DNA from: Bacillota bacterium
Lineage (GTDB): Bacteria > Bacillota > UBA4882 > UBA10575
Length of the DNA: 45,468 bases
Reading direction: 5' to 3'
Assembly: GCA_012838955.1 (NCBI GenBank)
Contig: DUOH01000054.1
Location: forward strand, 1-45,468
Shown: positions 1-8,874 of the stretch, piece by piece
How the letters are laid out: each line of letters starts with the position of its first letter
Position numbering within the stretch: position 1 is the first letter of the stretch
Position numbers and translations under genes: made by a program
The notes under the pieces: generated by a model
What the model saw: the letters and a program-made list of their open reading frames with translations, nothing else
Told to the model about the DNA's origin: nothing
The model's database searches: none

Positions 1-231
1 ACATATTGAAGCCTTTCATTCGATTCTTGAAGATGATTGTTACAGCAGGCATCAGTTTAATACTTACGCAGAAGCTTACGAACAAATCTCGTTGTACATG
101 GAGTACTATAACCAGCGCCGTCGCCATGGGAGTTTGAATAACATGGCTCCTGAAAAGTATTACCAGGCTATTATGAGTAATTCTATAAAACCTCAAGTAC
201 TTGTGGCATAATCTCCGGAATTAGGGGGTCA
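1..231 (+). mobile_element. IS3-family element, right end only
   Basis: Contains the 3' end of a transposase gene followed by about 20 bp of non-coding DNA. The probable element end is at 231, where the minus strand begins TGACCCCC, giving the TG...CA type of terminus usual for IS3 relatives (inference). The left end lies outside the window, so terminal repeats and a target duplication cannot be compared. The neighbouring minus-strand reading frame runs into the element and stops inside it, which supports an insertion boundary here. Confidence 0.7.
2..211 (+). CDS. IS3-family transposase, C-terminal part (partial)
   Basis: Sixty-nine codons and a TAA stop remain; the frame is open at the left edge of the window. 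The peptide begins HIEAFHSILEDD and contains YNQRRRHGSLNNMAPEKY. This matches the end of the DDE integrase core of IS3/IS150-type OrfB proteins, where a catalytic Glu sits in an E-x-F-x-S-x-L-K/E context and YN..R.H..L....P..Y follows. It catalyses cut-out and insertion of the element. Only the C-terminus is visible, so activity of the whole protein cannot be judged. Confidence 0.85.
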   Translation, partial: HIEAFHSILEDDCYSRHQFNTYAEAYEQISLYMEYYNQRRRHGSLNNMAPEKYYQAIMSNSIKPQVLVA

Positions 232-596
232 AGGCGGGGACTTTCTTGTTTCTTAAAAGGGACATCTTTACGTATTAATGAGGCTGCAATATTAATTTCA
301 AACCTTGTCCCAAAGAAACCATCCGAAGTGTCTGTTCTCCTTAATTCCTTTTTAAATAACTGAAATAGTTGTGTGTCCCGTTCATTTATTTCTTTTAAAT
401 GTTTTACCAACATACTCATCCTACATAACTCAAGGTCTCTTTTTTTGTAATCACCTGAATTATGAAGGATCAAAATGTTTTGCATGTTCTTACCAACAAC
501 AGTTTCCATCGAATGATTATTGGGGGTGAAACGGTATCCAAGTAGATTGCAAAGTTCAATATTTAGAGCACTGAACAACGAAATAAAGTTGAGCAC
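183..596 (-). pseudogene. Hypothetical protein truncated by the IS element
   Basis: The gene reads leftward from a GTG start at 596, preceded by AGGAGG five bases upstream. About 121 codons are native; from about 231 downward the frame runs through the IS end and stops at 183, so the last ~16 residues are IS-derived. The native part has an acidic/basic helical stretch (VKHLKEINERDTQLFQLF) and ends FFGTRFEINIAASLIRK...FKKQESP. I do not recognise the family with confidence. The F/W-G-x-R-F-E-I-x-x-A motif recalls the start of a restriction-nuclease-like fold (weak inference). The missing C-terminus makes it a likely pseudogene. Confidence 0.6.
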
Positions 597-834
597 CTTT
601 TCCTCCTTTTTAGCCTACGGCCCAAACATGTCAGATATCTCTCACGTACCCGCATTTCATATATAACCCCACATGGCAGATGTATCCGAATTCTGACGAA
701 CTGTAACAATTATGTTAAAGACCTACATACATAGATTCTATCAACTACTCTAATTTCCTGCAATATTTTATAAAATCCGACAGATTTAAACAAAACTCTT
801 CCCCGGCAGCTCCGGAGAAGGCAATAGAATACAT

Positions 835-858
835 AAAAAAGCCACCCCTCGGGGTGGC
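835..858 (-). terminator. Intrinsic terminator of the ABC exporter operon
   Basis: GCCACCCC at 841-848 pairs with GGGGTGGC at 851-858. Read on the minus strand the stem is followed by six T. It lies 67 bp past the DUF4340 stop. The rest of 597-924 shows no gene; it is AT-rich between 660 and 800. Confidence 0.85.
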
Positions 859-924
859 CAAATATTAAATCACATCACACTCGTTCTATTTCCCATCTTC
901 CCTATTTCACCATGGCAGGGCTTG

Positions 925-2316
925 TTATTCCTCACTCCCCGCCTCTTTTTCCTGTCCTTCGACGGTCTTCTTGATCCGCTCGATCAGATCGTCCACGGTC
1001 TCCCGGCCGATCTTGTAGACATACGCCCGTTGACTGCTGGTAATCAGGTATTCTTCCTCCGTGGTGAAAGGATAAATCTTCAGTTGGACGTCTGCGGTAG
1101 CGTCGGTGTCTCCTCCGGCCCGGTCCCGCTTCTGCTTTCTTTTCTCCTCTTCCTTGACCTTGATCACCACTTCCCAGAGGGGATCATGGTCGGCAAAGGC
1201 GCTACGCGGGGCTGGGGTGTCTTGCCCCTGTTCGTAGTATGGCTCGGTAAAGAAGAAGGAGCCGAGGTACCCCCACCAGACGTCGCCCAGGTCTTCCTCT
1301 TCCACGGTCAGCTCCCGGCCGCCGCGTTCCCGCAGGATGACGCTGTGGGCCTTCTGCTTATCCAGGCTGTTCAGGTTCTTATTGATATAATCCGCCAGCT
1401 TCAGATCGAGAAAGTCTAAGGATTCGTCTTCACCCAGCTTCAACAGGCAGGCTCTACGGTTGTGGGTCAGGTAGGAAGCATCCGCCGTCCCCGTCACCTG
1501 AAGGGTGACTTTCTCTCCGTCCGCAGTCGTCAGATCCAGGGTGAAGCGGGGCTTATCCAGTCCGTAGACGGCCAGGTCCGGCGCCTCGTCAATAAAGTCC
1601 TCCGCCCTCAGTTCATTCAGTTTCACCAGGAAATCCACGACCATATGGTGGGAGAGGAGCTCGGCAAAAGGCGCCGTCAGTCTCCAACCCCTCTCTTCCT
1701 TAGCCAAGGTATACGCCTTTCCTTTGTCGGTCCGCAGGTCCAGTCTGGTCAGGTCGTTCACGTCCACCGGCAGGACTTTCTTGAGCCTGACTTCTTTCGC
1801 CCGGTGATTCAGCCCGCCCCGGTCCGTCCCGTTGATCACAAAGACCTCCGGTTCTCCAGCGAAGCGGGCGTAGAACCTATAGGCGACTGGGGTTTCATCC
1901 CCGATCAACAACTCTCTGCTCTCCCCGGTGGTTAGCCCGACCTTTACTCGGAGCACGGGCTGATCCAAACCGTACTGGGCATAGTCGGTAACCTCTTCAT
2001 ACCTGCTCTCCGCCACCAGCTTGGTCATGACCTCCAGGATCCTTTCTACTGCTCCGGTGTCGACCTCGTCGTTCACCGGCTCGGTCATGGTCCACTTTTG
2101 GTCCGCGCCGCGCCGGAGGAGGAAATGGTCGGGGGCTTCCTCCTCAGCCGCGTGCGGTGTATAAGTGACTTCGATGGAATTGATCTTTTCCTCCGCCAAA
2201 CGGTAAACGGTCTTCTCCTCCAAGGCCTCCTCCTGGGTAAAGACCAGCCACCACAGGACCCCGCCCAGGATCAAAAGGAGCGCTGCTAAGAGAATGGTCT
2301 GCCGGAAATCTTTCAT
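925..2316 (-). CDS. DUF4340 domain protein, partner of Gld-type ABC exporter
   Basis: 463 residues. One N-terminal membrane segment (about residues 8-27, ILLAALLLILGGVLWWLVF) anchors a long soluble region with repeated beta-rich units typical of DUF4340, including paired YGLD-P patterns (QYGLDQP near 115, VYGLDKP near 250). Such proteins are found beside GldG-like ABC components and are presumed extracytoplasmic accessory subunits of unknown substrate. The ATG overlaps the stop of the preceding gene by ATGA (2313-2316), so it is translationally coupled and last in a four-gene operon that ends at the 835-858 terminator. The C-terminus is charged (EGQEKEAGSEE). Function is inferred from context only. 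Confidence 0.8.
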   Translation of the reverse strand: MKDFRQTILLAALLLILGGVLWWLVFTQEEALEEKTVYRLAEEKINSIEVTYTPHAAEEEAPDHFLLRRGADQKWTMTEPVNDEVDTGAVERILEVMTKLVAESRYEEVTDYAQYGLDQPVLRVKVGLTTGESRELLIGDETPVAYRFYARFAGEPEVFVINGTDRGGLNHRAKEVRLKKVLPVDVNDLTRLDLRTDKGKAYTLAKEERGWRLTAPFAELLSHHMVVDFLVKLNELRAEDFIDEAPDLAVYGLDKPRFTLDLTTADGEKVTLQVTGTADASYLTHNRRACLLKLGEDESLDFLDLKLADYINKNLNSLDKQKAHSVILRERGGRELTVEEEDLGDVWWGYLGSFFFTEPYYEQGQDTPAPRSAFADHDPLWEVVIKVKEEEKRKQKRDRAGGDTDATADVQLKIYPFTTEEEYLITSSQRAYVYKIGRETVDDLIERIKKTVEGQEKEAGSEE

Positions 2317-3815
2317 TTTACCTTTTTACGCCTCCTTATCCAGATGAACCCGCCGAGACCGAGGATGGCCAGGGGCAGTAGGCCCATGCTGAACCACCGG
2401 ATGAAGACTCCCTCGCGGGCGGGGATGGAGACCTGGGTCAACTCGGCCTGTTTCGGCAGGATGGTGATCTTGTCTTCCTCACCCAAGAGCCATTGCACAC
2501 TGTTGTAGAAGAAGTTCAAGTTTCCTCCTTGCTCCAAATAACTGTTGGTGATGAAGATGGAGTTGGCCACCAGCAGCAGGCGGCTCTCTATGCCCTCTTT
2601 TTCTTTAGCCCCTTCCGTCTCTGCCGTCCGTTCTCCCGCTTTCTCCGGGTTCCCCAGTTTACGCTGGGCGGCGATGGCCAGCGAGATGGGGCCCGCAGTC
2701 TCATCATCGTCCTGCTTGACCTGACCGTGGGGGTTCTTCTCCGCCCAGGAATTGTTGGAGCTGCGCAGCAGGATGTAGCGCTGCGCCTCCCCGGCGTAAC
2801 CCATGATCTCCCGGAGAGCGCGGTTGGCCGGAAAGACCAAATTCACCTGTTTGGCCTCGAGCTCTTTGGTGATCTCATGCTGTACATAGTTGGGATAGAC
2901 CGTGGTGGGATCAAATAAGGACCGGCGCTCAAGCTCCACCACCATGGCCTCTTCCGCTTCCAGACCCCACTCTGCCAGGATGCTCAGCACCCGCGGTAGT
3001 TTGGTCCCGGTGTAATCCAGGAGAAACATGACTCTTCCGCCCTGTGCCAGGTAAGAGCGGATCAGTTCCTCCTCTTCGGCCAGGAGATCCCGCTCCGGAC
3101 CGGCGCAGATCAAGAGGTCGCAATCCTCCGGAATCGCCCCTTCTTTCGGCAGGTTTACCTCGTGTACGTGGTAGCCTTCGCCAGTCAGATAATTGTGCAA
3201 AGCGTAAAACTCTTTGTTGATACTGCCTTCGCCATGTCCTTGAAGGAAATAGAGGTGTTTCTCCCCTCCGGCCAGGAGTTTGCTGAGGGCTCTGGTCACG
3301 GCCTGTTCCCCGTAGAACTGCGACTGGCCGTAGTAGGAATAACTAAAGATGTCGCTGGGGAAGATTTTCCGCTCTTCCTCGCCCATTAAGAGCAGAACGG
3401 TGCCTTCCTGCTGAATCTGGTAACGCTTGGCCTCCGCCGGATGTTTATAAGGGTCGATAAACCTGTAGCTCAAGTTTTTACTCCGCTCTTTATACTCTTT
3501 GAGGAGCTGCTGCACCATGCGTTCGTTGGACGACCCTTCCTGGTAAAAAGCGATGACCTCCACAGACTGGCCTTTGTCGTCCAAGGCGGCCAAGACCTGC
3601 CTGGTCTGCTCACTTAAGGAATACAGCTTATTTCTGGTGGTATCGTACCGCCAATTGTACCGAGCGGCCAAGAGGTTGATGATGATCCCGGCGGTAAAGA
3701 CAATCAGGATCACCAACAGAGTATTGCAAGTATATAAGAGGCGGCGGCTGTCTGTCTGCTTCCGCTCTGCGTTCCCTACGCTTCTTTGTTTTTTTGTGCT
3801 TTTCCAGATCGCCAT
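2313..3815 (-). CDS. GldG-like ABC exporter auxiliary protein
   Basis: About 500 residues: a membrane segment near residues 30-50 (LLVILIVFTAGIIINLLAA), a large extracytoplasmic domain of the ABC_transp_aux type (LYSLSEQT, YFLQGHGEGS, then LLICAGPERDLLAEEE and GGRVMFLLDY), and a C-terminal membrane segment followed by RRRKK. This is the architecture of GldG, the partner of GldF/GldA. I place the start at the ATG at 3815 (MAIWKS) because AGGAGG lies 11 bases upstream; a GTG at 3827 would abut the ribosome binding site. Three bases separate it from the permease gene. The family's role is known from Bacteroidota gliding, but in Bacillota the substrate is unknown. Confidence 0.8.
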   Translation of the reverse strand: MAIWKSTKKQRSVGNAERKQTDSRRLLYTCNTLLVILIVFTAGIIINLLAARYNWRYDTTRNKLYSLSEQTRQVLAALDDKGQSVEVIAFYQEGSSNERMVQQLLKEYKERSKNLSYRFIDPYKHPAEAKRYQIQQEGTVLLLMGEEERKIFPSDIFSYSYYGQSQFYGEQAVTRALSKLLAGGEKHLYFLQGHGEGSINKEFYALHNYLTGEGYHVHEVNLPKEGAIPEDCDLLICAGPERDLLAEEEELIRSYLAQGGRVMFLLDYTGTKLPRVLSILAEWGLEAEEAMVVELERRSLFDPTTVYPNYVQHEITKELEAKQVNLVFPANRALREIMGYAGEAQRYILLRSSNNSWAEKNPHGQVKQDDDETAGPISLAIAAQRKLGNPEKAGERTAETEGAKEKEGIESRLLLVANSIFITNSYLEQGGNLNFFYNSVQWLLGEEDKITILPKQAELTQVSIPAREGVFIRWFSMGLLPLAILGLGGFIWIRRRKKVK

Positions 3816-3817
3816 CT

Positions 3818-4528
3818 TTACTTCCACCTCCTGCTCTCAAGCTGGCGGACGGTTAAGAAGAGAAAAATCGCGGTCATTGTTAAGTAGAAGATGATGTGGG
3901 AGGAGTCGAGGATCCCCTTGTTAAAGTCTTCATAGTGCTTGATCAGGGACAGATTGCCCAGCAGTTCCCCGGTTTTTCCGCCCACTGCCTCCGCCATCCA
4001 ATCCACCAGCCAGAAGAAGAGTAAGATCCCAAAGCTGAAGAGGGCGGAGATGATCTGATTATCCGTGAGCGACGAGGTAAAGATGCCCACCGCCAGAAAG
4101 GAGACGCCCGCCAAGAAGAGCCCAAACAGACTGGTGACGATCGGTCCCCAATCCGGAGCGGCATAATGGCGAACAATGAGAAAATGAATGACAGTCAACG
4201 CCATCATCGACAACAACGCCACACATACAGCAAAGAACTTTCCAAAGACGAAATGCCCGGTGGAGATGGGCGCGGTCATTAATAGCTCATCAACCCCGGT
4301 CTTCTTCTCCTCCGCCAGGGTACGCATGGTCATCAGTGGCGCCATAAATAAGAGGACTACCACCATATTGGAGAAGGTGTACTCCAGATTGGCCACACCG
4401 AAACCTAAAACGATCCCGGAGAAGAAGAGTCCGTACAAGAGGATGAAGACCGCGGTAACCGCGTAGGCGATGGGCGACAGAAAGTAGGAAGCAAGTTCCC
4501 TACGCATAATCACCATGACTCCCTTCAT
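3818..4528 (-). CDS. ABC-2 type permease, GldF-like
   Basis: 236 residues with six hydrophobic segments and the start MKGVMVIMRRELASYFLSPIA, typical of ABC-2 permeases of the GldF/NosY class. TLAEEKKTGVDELLMTAPIS is the conserved cytoplasmic loop (EEK..G..ELL...P) that contacts the ATPase. It forms the membrane channel of the exporter. Its ATG overlaps the ATPase stop (4525-4528), and its stop is three bases before the GldG-like start, so the four genes appear to be one transcript. Confidence 0.85.
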   Translation of the reverse strand: MKGVMVIMRRELASYFLSPIAYAVTAVFILLYGLFFSGIVLGFGVANLEYTFSNMVVVLLFMAPLMTMRTLAEEKKTGVDELLMTAPISTGHFVFGKFFAVCVALLSMMALTVIHFLIVRHYAAPDWGPIVTSLFGLFLAGVSFLAVGIFTSSLTDNQIISALFSFGILLFFWLVDWMAEAVGGKTGELLGNLSLIKHYEDFNKGILDSSHIIFYLTMTAIFLFLTVRQLESRRWK

Positions 4529-5577
4529 TCTCCATTCCCCCCTTTGCTGCTCCGCTCAGCTCCGGCGGCGCTTGCTTCCGGTCTCTCCTCCGCCTGGCCG
4601 GGCGCCTGCCCCTCCTCGACATGCTCCTGAGTTGTTAAGCGGAGAAAGATCTCTTCCAGGCTCAGATTGGCGCTGCGCATCTCCAAGATGGTCAGCTTGG
4701 CCTGGGCAAAGGCAGAGAATAACCTGGCCCGTAGATCCGAAGGGGACTGGCTGGTAACGATGTATTTATGGTTGGGCTGCGCCTCCGTCCCCCAGGGGTT
4801 CTTGACTTCTCCCCCGTATGACCAGTCGTTAAGCTCCGGAATACTCTGGAGCAGGCCGGTGATGGCTTCCCGTTCCCCCCGGACCTCGATCTCTACCCGT
4901 TGTCCCTTATTAATCTGGTGAGAGAGTCCTTCCGGGGTATCCATGGCCACCAACCGCCCTTGATCCATGATAATCACCCGCTCGCAGATCATATTGACCT
5001 CCGGCAGAATGTGGGAGCTGAGGATGACCGTATGTTCCTGGGCCAGGCTCTTGATGAGGTTCCTGATCTCAATAATCTGTTTGGGGTCCAGCCCCACGGT
5101 GGGTTCGTCCAGAATCAGCACGGGTGGCGAGTTCAGCAAGGCCTGGGCCAAGCCGGTCCGCTGCTTGTATCCTTTGGAGAGACTCCCGATCAGTTGGAAA
5201 CGGACATCGCCCAAGCCGGTAATCTCCACTACCCGCGCGGTTTCCTTGGCCACCGCCTGTTTCGGCACACCCTTTAACCCGGCCACAAACTCCAGATACC
5301 CCTGTACGTTCATCTCCGGATACAGAGGCGGGATCTCCGGTAGGTAACCGATTTGCCTGCGCACAGCCAGCGGCTGTTCAAAAAGGTCATAGCCGCCCAC
5401 TCGAACACTTCCGCCGCTGGGATAGAGATAGCCGGTGATAATGCGCATGGTCGTTGTTTTTCCGGCGCCGTTCGGGCCCAAAAGACCCAGGATCTCCCCT
5501 TTTTTCAGGCTGAAGCTGATCTCGCTGACCCCTTTTTCGTTAGGGTACAGCTTAGAGACGTTCTCAACTTCAATCAC
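4525..5577 (-). CDS. ABC exporter ATP-binding protein, GldA-like
   Basis: 350 residues. Walker A GPNGAGKTT is at about 34-42, the Q-loop follows at YLPEIPPLYP, the signature is LSKGYKQR, and Walker B with D-loop is LILDEPTVGLDP; the H-loop is LSSHI. The C-terminal ~120 residues carry the extra domain usual in export ATPases, with an acidic, Ala/Gly-rich tail. The start is GTG at 5577 behind AAGGGAGG. It powers the permease encoded next. Substrate unknown; GldA, NosF and bacteriocin-export ATPases are similar in sequence, and the assignment to the Gld class rests on the GldG and DUF4340 neighbours. Confidence 0.85.
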   Translation of the reverse strand: MIEVENVSKLYPNEKGVSEISFSLKKGEILGLLGPNGAGKTTTMRIITGYLYPSGGSVRVGGYDLFEQPLAVRRQIGYLPEIPPLYPEMNVQGYLEFVAGLKGVPKQAVAKETARVVEITGLGDVRFQLIGSLSKGYKQRTGLAQALLNSPPVLILDEPTVGLDPKQIIEIRNLIKSLAQEHTVILSSHILPEVNMICERVIIMDQGRLVAMDTPEGLSHQINKGQRVEIEVRGEREAITGLLQSIPELNDWSYGGEVKNPWGTEAQPNHKYIVTSQSPSDLRARLFSAFAQAKLTILEMRSANLSLEEIFLRLTTQEHVEEGQAPGQAEERPEASAAGAERSSKGGNGE

Positions 5578-5734
5578 TGCTTAACCGACCTCCCTTAGAT
5601 TGGTTTAATCTCTAAGACCAGTACGGAATAGAGAAGAAAAAACCACCCCCCAGTCTGAAAGATGGTAAATTCCTCAATGCCTTTATTAATGACGATTTGA
5701 ACCGGAAAAATGTTCCCGGAATTACCAGAATTCG

Positions 5735-5763
5735 TTGAGGAGATTAGGAACAAATGGTATAAT
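5735..5763 (+). promoter_or_regulatory. Sigma-70-type promoter of the cob operon
   Basis: TTGAGG (5735-5740), a 17-bp spacer and TATAAT (5758-5763). The start would be near 5770, leaving an ~80-nt leader with a small GCC-GCAA-GGC hairpin (about 5791-5800). I see no cobalamin-riboswitch B12 box in it. The rest of 5578-5734 holds no gene. Confidence 0.7.
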
Positions 5764-5853
5764 TATCCTGGTTTTGAAGGTTGAAGATAGGCCGCAAGGC
5801 GTCCTCAAAGCCTAAAAGGTTAAAAGAAAAACGCTTAAAGAGAGGAAAATATA

Positions 5854-6951
5854 ATGCAAGCGCTTACCAAGGTAATTGACGGAATCAAACAACTCGATGA
5901 AGAAGCAATGGCACAGACCCAAAAGTACTTGGACAGCTTGATTAAACCCCTCGGTAGTCTGGGAAAGCTGGAAAGTATCGCGGTTCAGCTGGCCGGTATC
6001 TCCGGTCGGGTCAAGCGCGAAGTTCCAAAGAAGTGCATTGTGATTATGTGTGCGGACAACGGTGTTTGGGAGGAAGGGGTCACCTCTTGTCCGCAAGAGA
6101 TTACCGCCAGCCAAACCCGGAATTTTACCAAAGGCATCTGTGGAATTAATGTCTTGGCGCGTCATGCCGGGGCGGACCTTCGGATTGTTGATATTGGAGT
6201 TAAAGAGATACTAAACCACCCGCAGATCCTTAACAGAAGAATTCGCCCCGGCACCTGGAATATGGCCCACGGACCGGCCATGACGAGAGCGGAAGCGATC
6301 CAAGGGATCAAAGTAGGGGTTGACTTGATAGCCCGCTTGGCCGCAGAAGGTTATGGGCTCATTGGCACCGGTGAAATGGGCGCCGGAAATACCAGTACCA
6401 GTAGTGCAGTATTGATGGGGCTTATGGGCTGTGACGCCAGTGTTGCGGTGGGAAAGGGCGCCGGTCTCACCCAGGAAGGTTTCCTCCACAAACAGCAAAT
6501 TATCGAACGGGCTTTAACCATTAATCAGCCTGATCCCAATGACCCTTTGGATCTCTTGTCAAAAGTAGGCGGCTTCGATCTGGCGGGTTTGACAGGGTGT
6601 TTTTTAGGAGCGGCGTACCAACGGATTCCCATTGTAATCGATGGCTTTATCTCAGCCGTTGCCGCGCTACTGGCTTACAAGTTGCAACCGTTGTCCCGCG
6701 GATATATGATTCCGTCGCATCGATCGGCGGAACCGGGAGTTGATTTAGTGATGCGCGAGTTAGGACTCCAGCCCTTCTTCCACCTGGAAATGAGGTTAGG
6801 CGAGGGGACGGGCTGTCCGTTCGCCTTCTTTCTGGTAGATGCGGCTGTTAAGATCGTCGCTGAGATGGCGACTTTTCAAACAGCGGCCTTGCCGGATGAT
6901 TATTTAGTCGATATTCGCAACGAATGTGCCAGAAACGGAGAAGACAGATGA
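5854..6951 (+). CDS. cobT: Nicotinate-nucleotide--dimethylbenzimidazole phosphoribosyltransferase
   Basis: 365 residues, the usual length. The enzyme transfers phosphoribose from nicotinate mononucleotide to the lower-ligand base to make alpha-ribazole phosphate for cobamide assembly. Visible family features are the N-terminal LIKPLGSLGKLE, a central GEMGAGNTS glycine motif, and the C-terminal RLGEGTGC (near residue 316) that holds the catalytic Glu. Start ATG follows AGAGAGG. It leads the cobT-cobU-cobS-cobC operon and overlaps cobU by four bases. The base actually used cannot be deduced. Confidence 0.95.
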   Translation: MQALTKVIDGIKQLDEEAMAQTQKYLDSLIKPLGSLGKLESIAVQLAGISGRVKREVPKKCIVIMCADNGVWEEGVTSCPQEITASQTRNFTKGICGINVLARHAGADLRIVDIGVKEILNHPQILNRRIRPGTWNMAHGPAMTRAEAIQGIKVGVDLIARLAAEGYGLIGTGEMGAGNTSTSSAVLMGLMGCDASVAVGKGAGLTQEGFLHKQQIIERALTINQPDPNDPLDLLSKVGGFDLAGLTGCFLGAAYQRIPIVIDGFISAVAALLAYKLQPLSRGYMIPSHRSAEPGVDLVMRELGLQPFFHLEMRLGEGTGCPFAFFLVDAAVKIVAEMATFQTAALPDDYLVDIRNECARNGEDR

Positions 6952-7508
6952 CAGAGTTAATTCTTATTACCGGCGGAGCCCGCAGCGGTAAAAGTTCCTA
7001 TGCGCAACAATTAGCCGGCGATCTGGGAGAGCGGGTGCTTTATGTCGCAACGGCCATCGGGTTTGATGCTGAAATGCAGGACCGGATCGCCCGACACCGG
7101 CAACAAAGACCGGCGCACTGGGATACCTGGGAAGGGTGGCAGAATTTAAAAACAATCTTCACCCACCAGTCGGAGACTTATGATGTAATCCTATTGGACT
7201 GCCTTACCTTACTGGTTTCCAATTGGCTCCTGCACCAAACCGAAGCAACGTTGGAGGAGTGGGATGGAGCAGCCTTGGAACAGTTGGAGCAGAGCATCAT
7301 TGAGGACCTCCGGAGCTTTCTGGAAGAAGCAAGTCGCCGCCAGACAACGGTTATTATGGTTACCAATGAAGTCGGGTTCGGAATTGTTCCCGAAAACCGG
7401 TTGGCCCGGATCTTCAGAGATGTAGCCGGTCGTGTTAATCAGTACATTGCTACCAGAGCCAAAACAGTTTACTTGGTGATCTGCGGCCAAGTGTTGCAGA
7501 TCAAGTGA
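6948..7508 (+). CDS. cobU: Adenosylcobinamide kinase / adenosylcobinamide-phosphate guanylyltransferase
   Basis: 186 residues. The protein phosphorylates adenosylcobinamide and then forms the GDP derivative used by CobS. The P-loop GGARSGKS is at residues 9-16, and the His-containing segment IARHRQQRPAHW near 40-55 carries the probable guanylylated His. LLDCLTLLVSNWL and VTNEVGFGIVP follow as in CobU/CobP. I choose ATG 6948, which overlaps the cobT stop (ATGA) and has GGAG seven bases upstream, over an ATG 24 bases earlier inside cobT. Confidence 0.95.
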   Translation: MTELILITGGARSGKSSYAQQLAGDLGERVLYVATAIGFDAEMQDRIARHRQQRPAHWDTWEGWQNLKTIFTHQSETYDVILLDCLTLLVSNWLLHQTEATLEEWDGAALEQLEQSIIEDLRSFLEEASRRQTTVIMVTNEVGFGIVPENRLARIFRDVAGRVNQYIATRAKTVYLVICGQVLQIK

Positions 7509-7515
7509 GGGCGCT

Positions 7516-8262
7516 ATGAAAAAATTCTTTTTAATACTACAGTTCTTGACCAGAATCCCAATTCCAGTGGACATAGAGGTAAATCCCGAGGACTTCCCCA
7601 GGGGGGTCAGGTATTTTCCCTTGGTTGGCCTAGTGATCGGGGTTTTGGATGCCTTATGCTTCCGGTTGTGCGCAGCAGGTTTAGAAGAGATGATGGCGGT
7701 CATTTTGACCTTGTTATTTAACACCTTAATTACCGGAGCCTTACACCTGGATGGGCTAGCGGATACTTGCGACGGAATCTTCTCCGCCCGTTCAAAAGAG
7801 AAGATGTTGGAGATTATGAAGGACAGCCGACTTGGTACCAATGGCGCAATCGCGATCTTCTTTGATCTTGCTTTGAAAGCCGCCTTACTTCATCAGCTGA
7901 ACGCAGTATCCATTATTCCAGCGTTGATCGTGACCCCGGTTATCTCCCGGACTACAATGACTTTTTTAATGATCCTATCTCCACCGGCACGCCCGGAAGG
8001 CGGTTTGGGCAATCTATTCGTCGGCAAGCTCAGACCGGGGGATCTTCTATTCGCCTCAGTTCTGTGTTTAATTATAGCTGTAAGTGTCATCTCCGTTCAT
8101 GTTATACCCGTAATCGCCCTCAATCTACTGGGATTTATCGGTTATCGCCGGTTGGTGACTGCCAAAATCCAGGGAATGACCGGCGATACTTTAGGGGCGA
8201 TGAATGAAGTGAGTGAAATTCTTACTCTGCTGGGATTGGTGTGGTGGCAGTCTATTGGATGA
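7516..8262 (+). CDS. cobS: Adenosylcobinamide-GDP ribazoletransferase (cobalamin synthase)
   Basis: 248 residues, a polytopic membrane protein. The N-terminus (FFLILQFLTRIPIP) and the acidic motif HLDGLADTCDGIFSARSKE near residue 78 are diagnostic; the Asp-rich stretch binds the metal used in joining adenosylcobinamide-GDP to alpha-ribazole. The end of the family, KIQGMTGDTLGAMNEVSE, is present. Spacing to cobU is seven bases. It completes the lower-ligand loop at the membrane. Confidence 0.95.
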   Translation: MKKFFLILQFLTRIPIPVDIEVNPEDFPRGVRYFPLVGLVIGVLDALCFRLCAAGLEEMMAVILTLLFNTLITGALHLDGLADTCDGIFSARSKEKMLEIMKDSRLGTNGAIAIFFDLALKAALLHQLNAVSIIPALIVTPVISRTTMTFLMILSPPARPEGGLGNLFVGKLRPGDLLFASVLCLIIAVSVISVHVIPVIALNLLGFIGYRRLVTAKIQGMTGDTLGAMNEVSEILTLLGLVWWQSIG

Positions 8263-8286
8263 AAACTAATGAAGAGGATTGGGAAG

Positions 8287-8874
8287 ATGCAGCTTTATCT
8301 GGTACGGCATGGAGCTACTGCCCTGAATGAAAAAAGAGTATATCAAGGATGGACTGATCTGCCTTTAACCGAAACCGGTCAACAGCAGTGTGCATTAGTG
8401 AAGGAGAAGTTGAGCGGGGTTAAATTTGATACAGTGATTAGCAGCCCGTTGGAACGGGCTGTCAGTTCCGCCCAGATCATCGCAGGAACTCCCCGTAACT
8501 GCATCATCACGGACGAAGCATTGAAAGAGGTTAATTTTGGCGCTTGGGAAGGTTTGAATTCTGGTGAGGCGGAAGAGAAATATCCGGCAGAATGGCAAGC
8601 TTGGTATAGGGATTGGATTAACTACGGACCACCGCAGGGTGAAAACTTCACCCTGTTTTACCGGCGGGTGGTGGTTGCGGTGAAACAAATAATCCACTAT
8701 TATCCGGGGAAAACCGTTTTATTAGTCAGTCATGAGGGTACTTTGCGATGTATCGTCAGCCACTTGCTGGACTTGCCTCCGGAGGCCTTTTGGCGTTTCT
8801 CCTTTGAATTCGGCTGCTACAGTAAATTGGAGATCAACCAAGGGAGCACGGTGCTGAAGAAGATGAATTGTTAA
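8287..8874 (+). CDS. cobC: Alpha-ribazole phosphatase-like histidine phosphatase
   Basis: 195 residues from ATG 8287. LYLVRHGATALNE is the phosphohistidine RHG motif, followed by SSPLERAVSSA, an acidic FGAWEGL, and VSHEGTLRCI with the second catalytic His. All belong to the phosphoglycerate-mutase-like histidine phosphatases. Position after cobS supports removal of phosphate from alpha-ribazole phosphate or cobalamin phosphate. The start at 8287 has AAGAGG nine bases upstream; an ATG at 8269 is possible but poorly preceded. The stop overlaps the convergent amidohydrolase stop by four bases, leaving no room for a terminator. Confidence 0.85.
   Translation: MQLYLVRHGATALNEKRVYQGWTDLPLTETGQQQCALVKEKLSGVKFDTVISSPLERAVSSAQIIAGTPRNCIITDEALKEVNFGAWEGLNSGEAEEKYPAEWQAWYRDWINYGPPQGENFTLFYRRVVVAVKQIIHYYPGKTVLLVSHEGTLRCIVSHLLDLPPEAFWRFSFEFGCYSKLEINQGSTVLKKMNC

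Noticed and set aside
922-1935. Plus-strand reading frames opposite the DUF4340 gene
   Set aside because: They are antisense shadows without ribosome binding sites or recognisable domains; the minus-strand operon is clear.
5764-5853. Cobalamin riboswitch before cobT
   Set aside because: The leader is only ~80 nt and I see no B12-box (GCCACTG-like) sequence or the multi-helix core; only a small GNRA-type hairpin.
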